A DNA stretch of 33,714 bases from Comamonadaceae bacterium (lineage in GTDB: Bacteria > Pseudomonadota > Gammaproteobacteria > Burkholderiales > Burkholderiaceae_C). A program made the translations under genes and the position numbers. This document shows positions 24,902 through 33,362 of this stretch, in pieces. The notes under the pieces are model-generated. The model searched no databases, was not told the DNA's origin, and worked only from the letters and a program-made list of their open reading frames with translations. Location of the stretch: the NCBI GenBank assembly GCA_027486255.1, contig JAIXPL010000058.1:1-33714 (forward strand), given 5' to 3'. The number at the start of each line of letters is the position of its first letter. Position 1 is the stretch's first letter.

Positions 24902-25902
24902 GGCGGGGCCTGGCACGTCCTGCGCGCGGTGCGGCCATCCTGGCGGCGCTGCTGACCGTGGCGCTGGTGGCGGGCCTGTCGGCCGCCGCCTTTTGGCAGC
25001 AGTGGCGCAGCATCGAGGTGGAAATCGCCCAAGGCCAGCGCCTGCAGGCGCAGTGGCTGATCACGGGCGCCATGGACTGGGCACGGGCGCAGGTGGGCGC
25101 AGACGGCCTGCGCAGTCCCACCATGGACCACAGTGGTGAAGCCTGGGCCCAGCCGGTGCGTGCGCTGTCCCTGGGCGAATTCCTCGACCCGCAGGCGGCG
25201 CCTGACGCACGCACGGGCACGGCCCCGCAGGCACCGGACGAGGCGCGCCTGAGCCTGGACATCGTCGATGCGCAAGGGCGGCTGAACGTGCTGAACCTGC
25301 TGGACGGCCAGGTCCTCTCGCCCCAGTGGCTGGCCGTGTTCAAGCGGCTCTTCGAAGGCCTGGGCCTGCCGCAGGCAGAGCTCCAACTGTTGGCCGAGCA
25401 GATGCGGCGGGCCAACCTGGGCACGGTGGGCGGCACTGCGGACAGCAGCCCCGGCGCTGCCTCGGCCCCACTCATTCCCACGCGGCAGGCCGACCTCGCC
25501 TGGCTGGGCCTGGCCCCGGCCACGGTGCACGCGCTGACGCCGCACGTGAGCCTGCTGCCCGGCCGCCTGCCGGTGAACCTGAACACCGCCGGCGCCCCTG
25601 TGCTGCAGGCGGTGTTGGGCCTGGGGCCGACCGAGGTGCAACAGCTGATGGCGCGGCGCCAGGCCCAGCCTTTTGCCAACCTGGCGGCCGCGGGGCTGAA
25701 GGCGCCGAACGAACAGATGCAGGCGGTGAACTCGCATTTTTTCGAGGTGCAGGTACAGCTGCAGCTGGGCCAGGGCGCACCCCTGACGCTGGTGGAGCAC
25801 GCGCTGTTACAGCGCGACGGACGCGATGTGCGAACCTTGTGGCAACGGCGCGAGCGGCCTCAGCCAAGTCGTTCAGGCCCTGCCGCGCCAACGCTGCCAT
25901 GA
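24898..25902 (+). CDS. gspK: Type II secretion minor pseudopilin GspK
   Basis: A 334-residue protein, the largest of the pseudopilins. The leader MRRGLARPARG precedes AAILAALLTVALVAGLSAAA. As usual for GspK there is no Glu at +5, which suits a tip position in the pseudopilus. Family stretches include LSLDIVDAQGRLNVLNLLDG and LPVNLNTAGAPVLQAVLG. Start (ATGA with gspJ) and end (ATGA with gspL) are both overlapped. Confidence 0.9.
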   Translation: MRRGLARPARGAAILAALLTVALVAGLSAAAFWQQWRSIEVEIAQGQRLQAQWLITGAMDWARAQVGADGLRSPTMDHSGEAWAQPVRALSLGEFLDPQAAPDARTGTAPQAPDEARLSLDIVDAQGRLNVLNLLDGQVLSPQWLAVFKRLFEGLGLPQAELQLLAEQMRRANLGTVGGTADSSPGAASAPLIPTRQADLAWLGLAPATVHALTPHVSLLPGRLPVNLNTAGAPVLQAVLGLGPTEVQQLMARRQAQPFANLAAAGLKAPNEQMQAVNSHFFEVQVQLQLGQGAPLTLVEHALLQRDGRDVRTLWQRRERPQPSRSGPAAPTLP

Positions 25903-27092
25903 GCCTGCTCATCATTGCCCTGCCCCAGGCGCACTACACCGACCAGCCGCTGGACTTCATGCTGCTGGCCGACGGCGACGTGGTCGAGGCCGGACAGGCA
26001 GCAGCCTCGGCCCTGCCCCGCGTGCAGGACCGAGCGCATGAGGTGGTGGCGCTGGTACCGCCGCGCGCCCTGTCATGGCACGCGGTGCAGCTGCCGCCGG
26101 GCGTGGGCGCGCAGTCGCCGCGCCTGAGCGCCGTGCTCGAGGGCCTGCTGGAAGACGAGTTGCTGGATCCACCGGCCGAGCTGCACCTGTGCCTGGCCGG
26201 TGAGAGCCTTGCACTCGACGGCGGGCAGACTTGGGTGGCCGCCTGCGAGCGCCGCTGGCTGGCCATGGCCGTGCAGGGCCTGGAAGCGGCGGGCTGCCCA
26301 CCCACGCGGGTGTTGCCGGAGTGGGGGCCGCCTGGCGAGCTGCGCGTGCATGTCTTAGGCACCGCCGAGCACATGGACATGGTGCTGTGCGGCCCCCGCA
26401 GCATCAGTCTGCTGCCCCTCGACCCCGAGGTGCTGAGCTGGGCCCAGCACGAGGTCGAGGGCCAGGCCTTGGCCCTGAGCGCCGAGCCTGATCTGGTGGA
26501 CTGCGCCCAGGCGCCCTTGCAGCGACCGGTGCAGGCCTGGCGCCGCAGCGAACGCTGGGCCGCTGCCGCGCGGCCGCGCTGGGACTTGTCGCGGGGGCTG
26601 CAGATGCGCCGGCGCGCCCAGCGCAGCGCGCTGGAATGGTTGCAAGCGCCGCGTTGGCGCGATGCCCGTTGGGCGGCCGGCGGCCTGCTGGTCGTCAACC
26701 TGCTGGGCTTCAATGCCCTGGCCTGGAGCCAGAACATGCACCTGCAGACGCGCCGGGCGCAGCTGCAGCAGATGCTGCAGCAGACCTTTGCGCAGGCGCA
26801 GCCGACCACCAGCGAGGACGCCCCGCGCCAGATGCGGCGCGCGCTCGAGCGTTTGCGCGCTGCTTCCGCGCAACCCATTGCCAGCGATCTGCCGGTGATG
26901 CTCAGCGCCGTGCTGCCTACCCTGCCCGCCGGCCACTCGCCACAGGCCCTGGACTACGTGGACGGGCAGCTGCGGCTCAAGGGGCTGGACCTGTCGGCCG
27001 CCGCGCTGCAGGCCCTGGTGGGCCCCATGAAGGCGCGGGGTTACAGCCTCACCCTGCAGGGGGCGGACCTGCTGGTTCGGGCGGGCCCATGA
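25899..27092 (+). CDS. gspL: Type II secretion protein GspL
   Basis: A 397-residue bitopic inner-membrane protein. A large cytoplasmic actin-like domain contacts the GspE ATPase. One hydrophobic segment around residues 263-278 (WAAGGLLVVNLLGFNALAWS) is followed by a periplasmic ferredoxin-like domain (ALDYVDGQLRLKGLDLSAAA, then LQGADLLVRAGP). The overlaps with gspK and gspM fix both ends. Confidence 0.87.
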   Translation: MSLLIIALPQAHYTDQPLDFMLLADGDVVEAGQAAASALPRVQDRAHEVVALVPPRALSWHAVQLPPGVGAQSPRLSAVLEGLLEDELLDPPAELHLCLAGESLALDGGQTWVAACERRWLAMAVQGLEAAGCPPTRVLPEWGPPGELRVHVLGTAEHMDMVLCGPRSISLLPLDPEVLSWAQHEVEGQALALSAEPDLVDCAQAPLQRPVQAWRRSERWAAAARPRWDLSRGLQMRRRAQRSALEWLQAPRWRDARWAAGGLLVVNLLGFNALAWSQNMHLQTRRAQLQQMLQQTFAQAQPTTSEDAPRQMRRALERLRAASAQPIASDLPVMLSAVLPTLPAGHSPQALDYVDGQLRLKGLDLSAAALQALVGPMKARGYSLTLQGADLLVRAGP

Positions 27093-27592
27093 AGGGCCGC
27101 CTACTGCCCGCTGCCTGGGCCCAGGGTCTGGCCTCGTTCCTGGCGGCGCGAAGCCGACGCGAGCGCATGCTGCTGGGGGTGGCGGTGGTCGGGCTGCTGA
27201 TGGCACTGCTGCTGAACTTGGGCATCCTGCCGGCCTGGCGCACGCTGCAAAGCGCCCCTGATGAACAAGCCCGGCTGCAATCGCAGTGGCAGGAGATGCA
27301 AGGCCTTCAAACGCAGGCGGCCCTCTTGCTCAAGCAGCCCAGGCGATCATTCGACGAAGCGGCGCTGCGCCAGGGCCTGGCACCCCTCGGAGAGACGGTG
27401 CATCTAGAGCTCAGTGCAGAGTCTGCCGAACTGACACTGCAAAGCGCAAGACCGCAGGCGCTGGCGGCCTGGATGCTGCGGGCCCGCCAGGAGGCCGGCG
27501 TGGTGGTGCGCGAGGCCCAGCTGCAGCGCAGCGTCCTGGACGGCCAGCTGGTGTGGAACGGCCGCCTGGTGCTGGCGCTGGCGCCCCGCTGA
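27089..27592 (+). CDS. gspM: Type II secretion protein GspM
   Basis: A 167-residue inner-membrane protein with a short cytoplasmic start (ARSRRERMLLG), one membrane helix (VAVVGLLMALLLNLGILPAW, about 31-50) and a periplasmic domain. It partners GspL. It is the last gene of the cluster in this window; gspN is not seen after it. Confidence 0.88.
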   Translation: MKGRLLPAAWAQGLASFLAARSRRERMLLGVAVVGLLMALLLNLGILPAWRTLQSAPDEQARLQSQWQEMQGLQTQAALLLKQPRRSFDEAALRQGLAPLGETVHLELSAESAELTLQSARPQALAAWMLRARQEAGVVVREAQLQRSVLDGQLVWNGRLVLALAPR

Positions 27593-27686
27593 ATCCGGTG
27601 GCCGGGCTGGCTTCAGGGTAAGCCACCGGTTGACGAATTACTTTAAGTCTAAACAATTGAAGGCCATCGTCCTCCCCGCCCCAGCC

Positions 27687-29312
27687 ATGACCGCCGCCTT
27701 CTCTGCGCAGACCGACCGCTTCGTTCATGACCGCCTGCCGCCGCCCGCACAGTGCCCGCAGATGCGCTACGAGCTGCCTGAACTGCGCATCCCGGACCAG
27801 GCCAATCTGGTGGGCGCGCTCATGGCCCGCGCCGAGCGCGAAGGCTGGTTGAACCGCCCCTTCCTGCGCTCGGACCGCATTACCCTGAGCTACGCCGAGG
27901 CGCGCGAGCGCATCGACCGCATCGCGCAGCTGCTCATCCAAGACTTTGGTCTGGTGCCTGGCAACCGCGTGCTGCTGCGCGGCGGCAACTCCATCGGCAT
28001 GGCCCTGGCCTGGCTGGGCGTGGTGCAGGCCGGTCTGGTGGCGGTGGCCACCATGCCCCTGCTGCGCGCCAAGGAGCTTGGAGAGATCTTGCGCAAGGCA
28101 GAACCGCAGTTGGCGCTGTGCGACGGCGCGCTGCTGGATGAGCTGGAAGCAGCGGCTCAGGGGGGGCTGCGCATCGTGCCCTTCAACCGACCGGACGACC
28201 CGCAGTCGCTGGCCTGCCTGGCTTCTTGCAAAGACGGTCAGGTGCAGCCCTGCGACACCTCGGCAGACGACATCGCCATGATGGCCTTCACCTCGGGCAC
28301 CACCGGCACACCCAAGGCGGCGGTGCATTCGCACCGCGACATCTTGGCCGCTTGCGAAGCCTGGCCTGGCCATGTGCTGCGCGCCACCCCCGAGGACGTG
28401 GTGATGGGCTCGCCACCGCTGGCCTTTACCTTCGGGCTGGGCGGCATGCTGGTCTTTCCCATGTGGGCGGGCGCCTCGGTCTACTACCCCAGCGTGCCCT
28501 ATACGCCAGAGGTGATGGTGCGGCTGATGGATGAAGTCGGCTGCACCATCTGCTACACCGCCCCGACCTTCTACCGCCAGATGGCGCCGTTCGCGCGCGA
28601 GAAGCGCCCACGCGCGCTGCGCATCAGCGTGAGCGCAGGCGAGGCCCTGCCGCTGGCCACGCGCCAGTTGTGGAAAGAAGCCACGGGCATTGACATGATG
28701 GACGGCATCGGTGCCACAGAGATGTTCCACATCTTCATCTCCAGCGTGCCCGGCGCGTGCAAACCCGGCGCCATCGGACCCGTGGTGCCGGGCTACACCG
28801 CCAAGGTAGTGGATGATGAAGGACGCGAGCTAGCGCGCGGCCAGGTGGGCCGGCTGGCGGTGATGGGTCCCACGGGCTGCCGGTACCTCGCCGATGAGCG
28901 CCAACGCAACTACGTGAAGGACGGTTGGAACTACCCGGGCGATGCCTTCATGCAGGATGAGGACGGGCACTTTCATTACCAGGCGCGTGCGGACGACATG
29001 ATCATCACCGCCGGCTACAACGTGGGCGGCCCCGAGGTGGAGGATGCGCTGCTCAAGCACCCAGCCGTGGCCGAATGCGGCGTGGTGGGCGTGCCTGATG
29101 AAGAGCGCGGCATGGTGGTCAAAGCCTGCGTGGTGCTCAAGCCCGGCCAGATAGGTGACGCGGCCATGGTCAAGGCCCTGCAGGACCATGTGAAGGCCTT
29201 GCTCGCGCCCTTTAAATACCCGCGGCAGATCGAGTTCATGAGCACGCTGCCACGCACAGAGACGGGCAAGCTGCAGCGGTTCAAGCTCAGGCAGGACATT
29301 CCCCGCAGCTGA
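27687..29312 (+). CDS. Aryl-CoA ligase, 2-aminobenzoate/benzoate-CoA ligase type
   Basis: A 541-residue acyl-adenylate-forming enzyme that activates an aromatic acid with ATP and CoA. Motifs are the phosphate loop MMAFTSGTTGTPKAAVH (near residue 200), GIGATEMFHIFISS (near 340), YPGDAF (near 416), RADDMIITAGYNVGGPEVED (434 on) and the catalytic lysine in ETGKLQRFKL (526). The GATEMFHIF segment and overall length match 2-aminobenzoate- and benzoate-CoA ligases. ATG 27687 is chosen over an upstream TTG (27630) whose extra residues are not family-like. No partner oxygenase or monooxygenase/reductase gene is adjacent, so the pathway is not visible here. It ends before a bidirectional terminator. 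Confidence 0.88.
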   Translation: MTAAFSAQTDRFVHDRLPPPAQCPQMRYELPELRIPDQANLVGALMARAEREGWLNRPFLRSDRITLSYAEARERIDRIAQLLIQDFGLVPGNRVLLRGGNSIGMALAWLGVVQAGLVAVATMPLLRAKELGEILRKAEPQLALCDGALLDELEAAAQGGLRIVPFNRPDDPQSLACLASCKDGQVQPCDTSADDIAMMAFTSGTTGTPKAAVHSHRDILAACEAWPGHVLRATPEDVVMGSPPLAFTFGLGGMLVFPMWAGASVYYPSVPYTPEVMVRLMDEVGCTICYTAPTFYRQMAPFAREKRPRALRISVSAGEALPLATRQLWKEATGIDMMDGIGATEMFHIFISSVPGACKPGAIGPVVPGYTAKVVDDEGRELARGQVGRLAVMGPTGCRYLADERQRNYVKDGWNYPGDAFMQDEDGHFHYQARADDMIITAGYNVGGPEVEDALLKHPAVAECGVVGVPDEERGMVVKACVVLKPGQIGDAAMVKALQDHVKALLAPFKYPRQIEFMSTLPRTETGKLQRFKLRQDIPRS

Positions 29313-29427
29313 GTTCATGCATCGCTGAGGGCGCTGAGCTTGTGCCGGGGTTCTCGGCATGTCTGCCCTGGGCAGGTACCGCCACTTCACGCAAGCCCGA
29401 TGGCTGCTTTTTCAGTGCCGACAATGA

Positions 29428-29456
29428 AAAACGCCAACCGGAAAGGTTGGCGTTTT
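29428..29456. terminator. Bidirectional terminator between the CoA ligase and tRNA-fMet
   Basis: AAAACGCCAACC and GGTTGGCGTTTT form a 12-bp stem with a GGAAA loop. A-tracts and T-tracts at both ends suit termination in both directions: for the ligase gene on plus and the tRNA on minus, whose 3' CCA lies four bases away. Confidence 0.88.
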
Positions 29457-29459
29457 AAT

Positions 29460-29536
<77 letters not shown>

Positions 29537-29637
29537 TTAGAACATCTATTGTAGCTGCAAACGAGCCTGTGTGGAGGGTCATCACACGTTTGCAGCAAAA
29601 GAATTTGCAAGCATGCATGCACACACCCCCAGAACGA

Positions 29638-29662
29638 CAACGCCCACTCGAGGTGGGCGTTG
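29638..29662 (-). terminator. Hairpin downstream of rplQ
   Basis: CAACGCCCAC and GTGGGCGTTG form a perfect 10-bp stem with a TCGAG loop, 45 bases beyond the rplQ stop on the minus strand. Only a weak T-rich run follows (TCGTTCT), so termination strength is uncertain. It is the likely end of the alpha operon. Confidence 0.7.
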
Positions 29663-29706
29663 AATCGATCGGCGCCACACAGCTGTGGCACACGAAATAG
29701 GCTGAC

Positions 29707-30105
29707 TTATTCGGCCTTGGCTTGCTCAGCCGCGTCCTCGCTCACCTCGGGGCGGTCCACCAGTTCCACCAGGGCCATGGGGGCGTTGTCGCCCACGCGG
29801 AAGCCCATCTTGAGGATGCGGGTGTAACCACCAGGACGAGCCTTGTAGCGCGGGCCGAGTTCGGCGAAGAGCTTGACCACCATGTCGCGGTCGCGCAGGC
29901 GGTCGAAGGCCAGGCGCTTGTTGGCCAGCGTCGGCTCTTTGGCCAGGGTGATCATGGGCTCGATCACGCGGCGCAGTTCCTTGGCCTTGGGGACCGTGGT
30001 CTTGATGGCCTCATGCTGGATCAGCGAGTTCATCATGTTGCGCAGCATGGCCAGGCGGTGGCTGGTCGTGCGGTTGAGTTTGCGGAGTCCGTGTCCGTGT
30101 CGCAT
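29707..30105 (-). CDS. rplQ: 50S ribosomal protein L17
   Basis: A 132-residue large-subunit protein starting [20 protein letters not shown] and containing the family core [19 protein letters not shown] and [20 protein letters not shown]. The tail is acidic, as usual in Burkholderiales. AAGGAA precedes the ATG. It is the last gene of the alpha operon, 98 bases after rpoA, with G+C-rich codon usage like its left neighbours. Confidence 0.98.
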   Translation of the reverse strand: MRHGHGLRKLNRTTSHRLAMLRNMMNSLIQHEAIKTTVPKAKELRRVIEPMITLAKEPTLANKRLAFDRLRDRDMVVKLFAELGPRYKARPGGYTRILKMGFRVGDNAPMALVELVDRPEVSEDAAEQAKAE

Positions 30106-30166
30106 GTGCTTGTTCCTTTCCGTTTAGTAATCAGGCAGCCGTATCAGGTACTGCCCGTGCACATTG

Positions 30167-30186
30167 CCTCTTCATCGCTGAAGAGG
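30167..30186. other. Small hairpin in the rpoA-rplQ gap
   Basis: CCTCTTCA and TGAAGAGG form an 8-bp stem with a TCGC loop, between the rpoA stop and the rplQ start. It could be an RNA processing site or a weak attenuator of rplQ; there is no T-run. Confidence 0.4.
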
Positions 30187-30203
30187 GCTTTTCCTCAAAT
30201 CAA

Positions 30204-31193
30204 TCAGCGCTTGTCGAGGCCGGCCGGGGGCCAGGCTTCCAGGCGCATGCCCAGGGTGAGGCCGCGGGAGGCCAGCACTTCCTTGATTTCGTTGAGCGAC
30301 TTGCGACCCAGGTTGGGGGTCTTGAGCAGCTCGTTCTCGGTGCGCTGGATCAGGTCACCGATGTAATAGATGTTTTCGGCCTTCAGGCAATTGGCCGAGC
30401 GAACGGTGAGTTCGAGCTCGTCCACGGGGCGCAGCAAGATCGGGTCGAACTGCTGCGAGCTGCGCTGCACCGGCGCGTCAAAGGCGGCCAGTTCGCTGCC
30501 CTCGAGCTGGGCGAAGACAGCGAGTTGCTCCACCAGGATTTTGGCCGAGGCACGCACGGCGTCTTCGGCAGAAATGGCGCCGTTGGTCTCGATCTCGAGC
30601 ACCAGCTTGTCCAGGTCGGTGCGCTGCTCAACGCGGGCGTTCTCAACGCTGTAGCTGACGCGGCGGACCGGAGAGAACGAAGCATCCAGCACGATGCGGC
30701 CAATGGACTTGGTGCTCTCGTCGCCGAAACGGCGCATGGTGCCGGGCACGTAGCCGCGGCCGCTCTCAACCTTGATCTGCATGTCGATCTTGCCGCCATG
30801 CGACAGGTTCAGGATGACATGGTCGGGGTTGATGATCTCGACGTCATGGGGCGTCTGGATGTCGGCAGCGGTCACAGGACCTTCGCCATCTTTGCGCAGG
30901 CTCAGGGTGACTTCATCGCGGTTGTGGAGCTTGAACACCACGCCCTTGAGGTTCAGGAGGATGTTGACCACATCCTCCTGCACGCCATCGATGGAAGAGT
31001 ACTCATGCAGCACGCCGGCGATGGTCACCTCGGTGGCGGCATGGCCGACCATGGACGACAGCAGCACACGGCGCAGGGCATTGCCCAGGGTGTGGCCGTA
31101 GCCACGCTCGAAGGGCTCCAGAGTCACCTTGGCGCGGTTGGTGCCCAGCTGCTCGACGTTGATGGTTTTGGGTTTCAACAAATTGGTTTGCAT
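30204..31193 (-). CDS. rpoA: DNA-directed RNA polymerase subunit alpha
   Basis: A 329-residue subunit that nucleates RNA polymerase assembly and contacts activators. The N-terminal domain has [20 protein letters not shown] and [24 protein letters not shown] sequence. The C-terminal domain has [20 protein letters not shown] and the DNA/activator-binding [19 protein letters not shown]. The end, [12 protein letters not shown], and other residues are of Comamonadaceae type, matching the left part of the window and unlike rpsD upstream of it. GAGGAAG precedes the ATG. Confidence 0.98.
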   Translation of the reverse strand: MQTNLLKPKTINVEQLGTNRAKVTLEPFERGYGHTLGNALRRVLLSSMVGHAATEVTIAGVLHEYSSIDGVQEDVVNILLNLKGVVFKLHNRDEVTLSLRKDGEGPVTAADIQTPHDVEIINPDHVILNLSHGGKIDMQIKVESGRGYVPGTMRRFGDESTKSIGRIVLDASFSPVRRVSYSVENARVEQRTDLDKLVLEIETNGAISAEDAVRASAKILVEQLAVFAQLEGSELAAFDAPVQRSSQQFDPILLRPVDELELTVRSANCLKAENIYYIGDLIQRTENELLKTPNLGRKSLNEIKEVLASRGLTLGMRLEAWPPAGLDKR

Positions 31194-31254
31194 GCAGTCT
31201 TCCTCTCAATACCCTCGGCTCGTTACACCGATAAGGCCGGGTGAAGCAACCCGG

Positions 31255-31335
31255 AGCAGCGCATGAGCGCGCCCCGGGAATGAAAAATTAACGCGAGTAC
31301 AGCTCGACGATCAGCGATTCGTTGACGTCGTTAGC
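31255..31335. other. Composition and phylogenetic-signal junction at the rpsD 3' end
   Basis: Left of about 31,280 the DNA is G+C-rich and its proteins are Comamonadaceae-like. Right of about 31,330 the DNA is much poorer in G+C and its proteins are Oxalobacteraceae-like. The shared bases encode the conserved S4 C-terminus [11 protein letters not shown], where two different genomes could be joined by assembly or by recombination. Confidence 0.7.
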
Positions 31336-31911
31336 GATTTCGTTACGCTCTGGCAGGGACTTGAAGGTACCTTCCATTTTCTTGGCATCAACCGAAACCC
31401 AGCTAGGCATACCAACTTGTTCAGCCAGCGACAGTGCTTCAACGATACGCACTTGCTTTTTCGATTTTTCACGAACAGCAACGATGTCGCCAACTTTGAC
31501 GGCGTACGAAGCGATGTTCACAACGATACCGTTCACGGTGAACGCTTTGTGGCTGACCAATTGACGCGCTTCAGCGCGGGTCGAGCCAAAGCCCATGCGG
31601 TAGCAAACGTTGTCCAGACGCGTTTCCAGCAACTTCAACAGCGTTTCGCCGGTGTTGCCTTTACGACGGTCTGCTTCAGCGAAGTAGCGGCGGAATTGAC
31701 GTTCCAGCACGCCGTACATGCGTTTTACTTTTTGCTTTTCGCGCAGTTGGTTACCGTAGTCCGAGGTGCGGGCGCCGGATTTGACACCGTGCTGGCCTGG
31801 TTTGACGTCCAGTTTGCACTTGCTGTCCAGCGAGCGACGGGCGCTCTTCAGGAACAGGTCTGTACCTTCACGGCGGGAAAGTTTTGCTTTAGGTCCGATA
31901 TAACGTGCCAC
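31288..31911 (-). CDS. rpsD: 30S ribosomal protein S4
   Basis: A 207-residue primary 16S rRNA-binding protein starting (GTG) [20 protein letters not shown], with GGAAG before it. The S4 domain region reads [20 protein letters not shown]. Residues such as [38 protein letters not shown] and [16 protein letters not shown] match what I recall of Oxalobacteraceae (Herbaspirillum, Undibacterium type). Comamonadaceae S4 instead has ADKAKFDSKPGQHGRTSG and [16 protein letters not shown]. Its codon usage is A/T-richer than that of rpoA. It is the gene that contains the junction. Confidence 0.97.
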   Translation of the reverse strand: MARYIGPKAKLSRREGTDLFLKSARRSLDSKCKLDVKPGQHGVKSGARTSDYGNQLREKQKVKRMYGVLERQFRRYFAEADRRKGNTGETLLKLLETRLDNVCYRMGFGSTRAEARQLVSHKAFTVNGIVVNIASYAVKVGDIVAVREKSKKQVRIVEALSLAEQVGMPSWVSVDAKKMEGTFKSLPERNEIANDVNESLIVELYSR

Positions 31912-32167
31912 GATACTTCCTTTTTTTAAATGATAACGCCCCAGCCACATGCATGATCAAACACGCTGCTGCGGTTAGGCGCTAGTCTGACTCAGCTTCA
32001 ATCAGACGGTGGCTGAAAACGAAAAACCCGCCAAATGGAATTTGACAGGCAAGAACAGCCGGGCAGTATAACCGTTTCCGGCTCCCTGCTCCAGCAATTT
32101 CACACAACTGTACTAATACAACAGACAGAAAAGCAGCTGGCGCCGAAGCGCCCTCTGCAACACTATC
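31912..32167 (-). promoter_or_regulatory. rpsK-rpsD intergenic region with possible promoter
   Basis: This 256-base gap inside an otherwise tight ribosomal operon holds no gene. On the minus strand it contains a GGCGC-TTCG-GCGCC hairpin shortly after the rpsK stop, followed by a T-rich stretch. TATACT at 32065-32070 is a good -10 without a clear -35. It may allow separate transcription of rpsD-rpoA-rplQ, or hold the S4 autoregulatory leader. Confidence 0.4.
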
Positions 32168-32572
32168 TTAGATACGACGGCGTTTCGGTGGACGGCAACC
32201 GTTGTGCGGTACCGGCGTCACGTCCTGGATCTCGGTGATCTTGATGCCCAGGTTGTTCAGCGCGCGAACAGCGGATTCACGACCAGGACCTGGGCCCTTG
32301 ATGCGTACTTCCAGGTTCTTGACGCCACACTCAACAGCCACTTTACCAGCGGCTTCCGCGGCGACCTGCGCTGCGAACGGGGTCGATTTACGCGAACCCT
32401 TGAAGCCTGCACCGCCGGAGGTAGCCCACGACAAGGCATTGCCTTGACGATCGGTGATGGTAATGATGGTGTTATTGAACGAAGCGTGGACATGTGCGAT
32501 GCCTTCAGCGACGTTCTTTTTAACCTTTTTACGCACGCGTGCTGATGCGGCGTTATTTTGCGACTTAGCCAT
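32168..32572 (-). CDS. rpsK: 30S ribosomal protein S11
   Basis: A 134-residue platform protein of the small subunit with the family stretch [20 protein letters not shown] and the invariant C-terminus [17 protein letters not shown]. Residues [21 protein letters not shown] and [11 protein letters not shown] are of Burkholderiaceae/Oxalobacteraceae type rather than Comamonadaceae (which I recall as ASSGGQGFKG and CRPQKRRRI). AGGGAA precedes the ATG. It lies 17 bases after rpsM. Confidence 0.98.
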   Translation of the reverse strand: MAKSQNNAASARVRKKVKKNVAEGIAHVHASFNNTIITITDRQGNALSWATSGGAGFKGSRKSTPFAAQVAAEAAGKVAVECGVKNLEVRIKGPGPGRESAVRALNNLGIKITEIQDVTPVPHNGCRPPKRRRI

Positions 32573-32589
32573 AATTATTCCCTAGCGGA

Positions 32590-32955
32590 TTATTTTTTCA
32601 GCGATTGAGCGGCTTTACGCGGTCCCTTGCGGGTACGTGCGTTCGTACGCGTACGCTGGCCACGGCAAGGCAGACCCTTACGATGACGCATGCCGCGGTA
32701 GCAACCCAGATCCATCAAACGCTTGATGTTCATGGACAGTTCACGACGCAGATCGCCTTCGACGATGAATTTACCTACTTCATCGCGCAGTTTTTCCAGT
32801 TCGCTGTCATCCAGATCTTTGATCTTTTTGTTGGTTGCTACACCGGTCGATGCACAGATTTTCTCTGCGCGTGGACGGCCCACACCGTAGATGGCTGTCA
32901 GGCCGATAACGGTATGCTGATGATTTGGGATATTAACCCCTGCAATACGTGCCAT
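32590..32955 (-). CDS. rpsM: 30S ribosomal protein S13
   Basis: A 121-residue head protein contacting the P-site tRNA and the inter-subunit bridge. [19 protein letters not shown] opens it, [20 protein letters not shown] is the family signature and [20 protein letters not shown] closes it. GAGGAA precedes the ATG. It belongs to the low-G+C block and is unlike the Comamonadaceae form (INIPPQQHSEIGL as I recall). Confidence 0.98.
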   Translation of the reverse strand: MARIAGVNIPNHQHTVIGLTAIYGVGRPRAEKICASTGVATNKKIKDLDDSELEKLRDEVGKFIVEGDLRRELSMNIKRLMDLGCYRGMRHRKGLPCRGQRTRTNARTRKGPRKAAQSLKK

Positions 32956-32969
32956 TTGTTATTCCTCGA

Positions 32970-33083
32970 TTAACCTTGACGCTGCTTGTGACGTGGTTCC
33001 ACGCAGATAACGCGGACTACGCCTTTGCGCTTGATGATCTTGCAGTTGCGGCAGATCCGCTTGACTGATGCGAGAACTTTCAT
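32970..33083 (-). CDS. rpmJ: 50S ribosomal protein L36
   Basis: A 37-residue zinc-ribbon ribosomal protein, [20 protein letters not shown], then [17 protein letters not shown]. The Cys-x2-Cys and the later Cys and His are the zinc ligands (C+ type). It is located between infA and rpsM as in most Betaproteobacteria. Confidence 0.96.
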   Translation of the reverse strand: MKVLASVKRICRNCKIIKRKGVVRVICVEPRHKQRQG

Positions 33084-33125
33084 TTTTGGGCTCTTTCTTT
33101 CGCTTCTTTGGTTTGATTCAGTGTG

Positions 33126-33344
33126 TTACTTGGTACGGAACACAATGCGGGCTCGGCTCAAGTCGTACGGCGTTAACTCCACCGTCACCTTGTCTCCAGG
33201 GAGAATGCGAATATAGTTCATCCGCATTTTACCTGAAATATGCCCGAGCACCACGTGTCCGTTCTCCAGCTTCACTCGAAATGTTGCATTTGGGAGATTC
33301 TCAAGAATCTCGCCCTGCATCTGTATGACGTCGTCTTTTGCCAT
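33126..33344 (-). CDS. infA: Translation initiation factor IF-1
   Basis: A 72-residue OB-fold factor occupying the ribosomal A site during initiation: [20 protein letters not shown], then [20 protein letters not shown] and the end [18 protein letters not shown]. Its position between secY and rpmJ in the spc operon is usual for this class. Another infA copy elsewhere is common in Burkholderiales. Confidence 0.97.
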   Translation of the reverse strand: MAKDDVIQMQGEILENLPNATFRVKLENGHVVLGHISGKMRMNYIRILPGDKVTVELTPYDLSRARIVFRTK

Positions 33345-33362
33345 TCGGTATGTTTACCGCGC

